Positions 21,906-23,247 of a stretch of 23,247 nucleotides of DNA are shown piece after piece. Each line of letters opens with the position of its first letter. Position 1 is the stretch's first letter. Source of the DNA: Ancylobacter novellus (GTDB lineage: Bacteria; Pseudomonadota; Alphaproteobacteria; Rhizobiales; Xanthobacteraceae); assembly GCA_003241485.1 (NCBI GenBank), contig QFQD01000060.1, positions 1 through 23,247 on the forward strand, given 5' to 3'. The translations under genes were made by a program, and so were the position numbers. The notes under the pieces were generated by a model that did not search any database, was not told the DNA's origin, and saw only the letters and a program-made list of their open reading frames with translations.

Positions 21906-23189
21906 ATGGCCGACATTCGTATCCTCCTCAACGACAGGTCCATAAGTGAACTGAAGCCGCCGAATTCCGGGCAATATCGCGCGCGAGATACTCAACTTAA
22001 AGGCTTCCACATCGTGGTAGGCACGCGAACCAAGGCATTCGCAGTCCAGGGCGACCTTCGGAAAGACGGTCAACGCGTTGCGTCGATCTCGGTGCGCATC
22101 GGCGATGCGACAGCCATGTCGACACGTGAGGCCAGAGCGATCGCAAAATCATACCTGGCGCAGATCGCAAAGGGACAGCATCCAGACCCCAAAACGGCCA
22201 ACTCGCCGACGTCACGAGCAAGTCCGTCTCTCGAAATTCATTTTAATGAGCGGCGTGATGCACCTTCCCAAGGCATTACCCTTCAGCAGGCGTGGGAGCG
22301 TTATCGCGATGCGCACCTTGTCCGAAAGGGGCGGAGTTCAGGAACGATTGAGGGATACCGCGATCACATCGAACGTCTCTTCAAGGATTGGCTTGATCTT
22401 CCATTGCATATCCTCGCCGAGGATCCTGGAAAGGTCATTGCACGGCATGATGAGATAACGGCGGTGCACGGCCCATACATTGCGAACGGCAGCATGCGGA
22501 CGCTGCGGGCCGTCTATAATCATGCGCGCAAGGCGCATCGTTATCTTCCGACCGACAACCCAGTCAGTGCCGTCGACTGGAACTCGGAGCAGCGCCGCAG
22601 CACAGCGATGGGACTGAATGACCTGCCGCATTGGTTCCAACAGGTTGCAGCGCTGCCTAATCCCATTCGTCGCGAATTTCACCTATTCTCGCTGCTGTCG
22701 GGAAGCCGGCCGACCGCCCTCATGGAGGCCAAACCGCATCATCTCGATCTGCGCCGCCGAGTGCTGCATATCCCGCGGCCGAAAGGCGGTGCCGACCGCG
22801 CGTTCGATATCCCCTTATCGCGGCAGATGCTTTTGTGCCTCCTGCGGGTGATCCGGTTTGGCCGGCATTTATATCCGCGTGAAGCCACACAATGGCTGTT
22901 CCCTGCAGAGAGCGAAAGTGGTCATCTTGCTGAGCAAAAAGAAGCAAGGCGCGTTCTAGCGAAGTGGGGCAATGATCTACGCCAGACCTTCCGGACGCTT
23001 GCCACATCGGCCGGTGTCTCCGAGTTTGACGCACGCTTGTTGATGAACCACGCAATTCCGGGAGTAAATGCCGGCTACATCTCCCGGCACAAACTGCTTG
23101 AGCATCATCTTCGGACCCAGCAGCAGGCGATCAGCGACACGATGTTCGGTAAGCGTCGTCTTGGCCCCACCTATCGCGCGCTGGCGTGA
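21906..23189 (+). CDS. Tyrosine-type site-specific integrase
   Basis: 427 aa. Integrates and excises a genomic island by a phosphotyrosine mechanism. N-terminal arm-binding domain of the DUF4102 type (about 1-95: FHIVVGTRTKAFAVQGDLR, IGDATAMSTREARAIAKSYL), core-binding domain about 120-215, catalytic domain about 235-410. Catalytic set: Arg268 (LLSGSRPTALMEAK), Lys293 (RPKGG), Arg359 in NDLRQTFRT, His382 (LLMNHAIPGVNAGYI) and Tyr391. The first histidine of the usual HxxR box is Asn356, which I believe also occurs in relatives. ATG with AGGGA eight bases upstream. It lies just inside the tRNA-Arg attachment repeat and reads into the island to its right. Confidence 0.93.
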   Translation: MADIRILLNDRSISELKPPNSGQYRARDTQLKGFHIVVGTRTKAFAVQGDLRKDGQRVASISVRIGDATAMSTREARAIAKSYLAQIAKGQHPDPKTANSPTSRASPSLEIHFNERRDAPSQGITLQQAWERYRDAHLVRKGRSSGTIEGYRDHIERLFKDWLDLPLHILAEDPGKVIARHDEITAVHGPYIANGSMRTLRAVYNHARKAHRYLPTDNPVSAVDWNSEQRRSTAMGLNDLPHWFQQVAALPNPIRREFHLFSLLSGSRPTALMEAKPHHLDLRRRVLHIPRPKGGADRAFDIPLSRQMLLCLLRVIRFGRHLYPREATQWLFPAESESGHLAEQKEARRVLAKWGNDLRQTFRTLATSAGVSEFDARLLMNHAIPGVNAGYISRHKLLEHHLRTQQQAISDTMFGKRRLGPTYRALA

Positions 23190-23223
23190 TCGTTGATGTT
23201 CTGAGCCCCGAGGGTTTGGACAC

Positions 23224-23247
23224 ATGACGATTTCAGAGCTTACGCTT
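23224..23247 (+). CDS. Possible start of the next gene, cut by the window
   Basis: ATG followed by MTISELTL, open to the window edge, 34 bases after the integrase stop, with a weak GAGG upstream. Small excision/HTH genes often follow island integrases, but eight codons are too few to decide. Confidence 0.25.

Overview
The window is high-GC DNA (by eye about 60% or more in most genes) with protein families typical of Alphaproteobacteria, most likely Hyphomicrobiales/rhizobia or relatives. This host call is an inference from protein style; no chromosomal marker gene is present. Nearly everything looks accessory: four recombinase or recombinase-like genes, a relaxase, two near-duplicate XRE regulators, a candidate defence operon, a low-GC YobI-type NTPase and a tRNA-derived attachment site. 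No rRNA, intact tRNA, CRISPR array or recognisable IS transposase was seen.

Layout. 1-232: 3' part of a small XRE regulator. 233-865: no convincing gene, but a cluster of CACATTG motifs. 866-2297: an integrase-like ORF that loses its native 3' end and runs into the remnant of a small protein. 2294-3997: large serine recombinase 1. 4211-8595, minus strand: a four-gene operon coding for a PD-(D/E)XK-like protein, an 86-aa protein, an AbiJ-NTD3-like/PD-(D/E)XK protein and a TIR-like protein. Its upstream side has a sigma70-like promoter and a dyad that covers the Shine-Dalgarno. 8910-9575: Tat-signal protein of unknown function, divergent from a second XRE gene (9713-9949). 9950-10555: inverted-repeat-rich candidate oriT. 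10556-12664: VirD2/DUF3363 relaxase, convergent with a 419-aa HTH/coiled-coil protein. 14365-15570: Tat-exported M14-type (succinylglutamate desuccinylase/aspartoacylase) enzyme. 15777-19385: YobI-family membrane P-loop NTPase, clearly lower in GC. 19738-21699: a second copy of the small-protein plus serine-recombinase module, whose last codons lie in the antisense of a tRNA-Arg(ACG) 3' half. 21906-23189: tyrosine integrase with direct and inverted repeats upstream.

How it fits together. The tRNA-Arg fragment at 21670-21714 looks like the left attachment site of an island carried to the right by the tyrosine integrase. Everything to its left looks like one or more older mobile elements built around serine recombinases and a relaxase without its own secretion system, so mobilisable rather than self-transmissible within what is visible. 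The cargo is defence-like (4211-8595, possibly the YobI NTPase) plus one metabolic-type hydrolase. The part most likely to be undescribed is the four-gene minus-strand operon. The reading is from sequence alone; family assignments rest on motif recognition, not on database searches.
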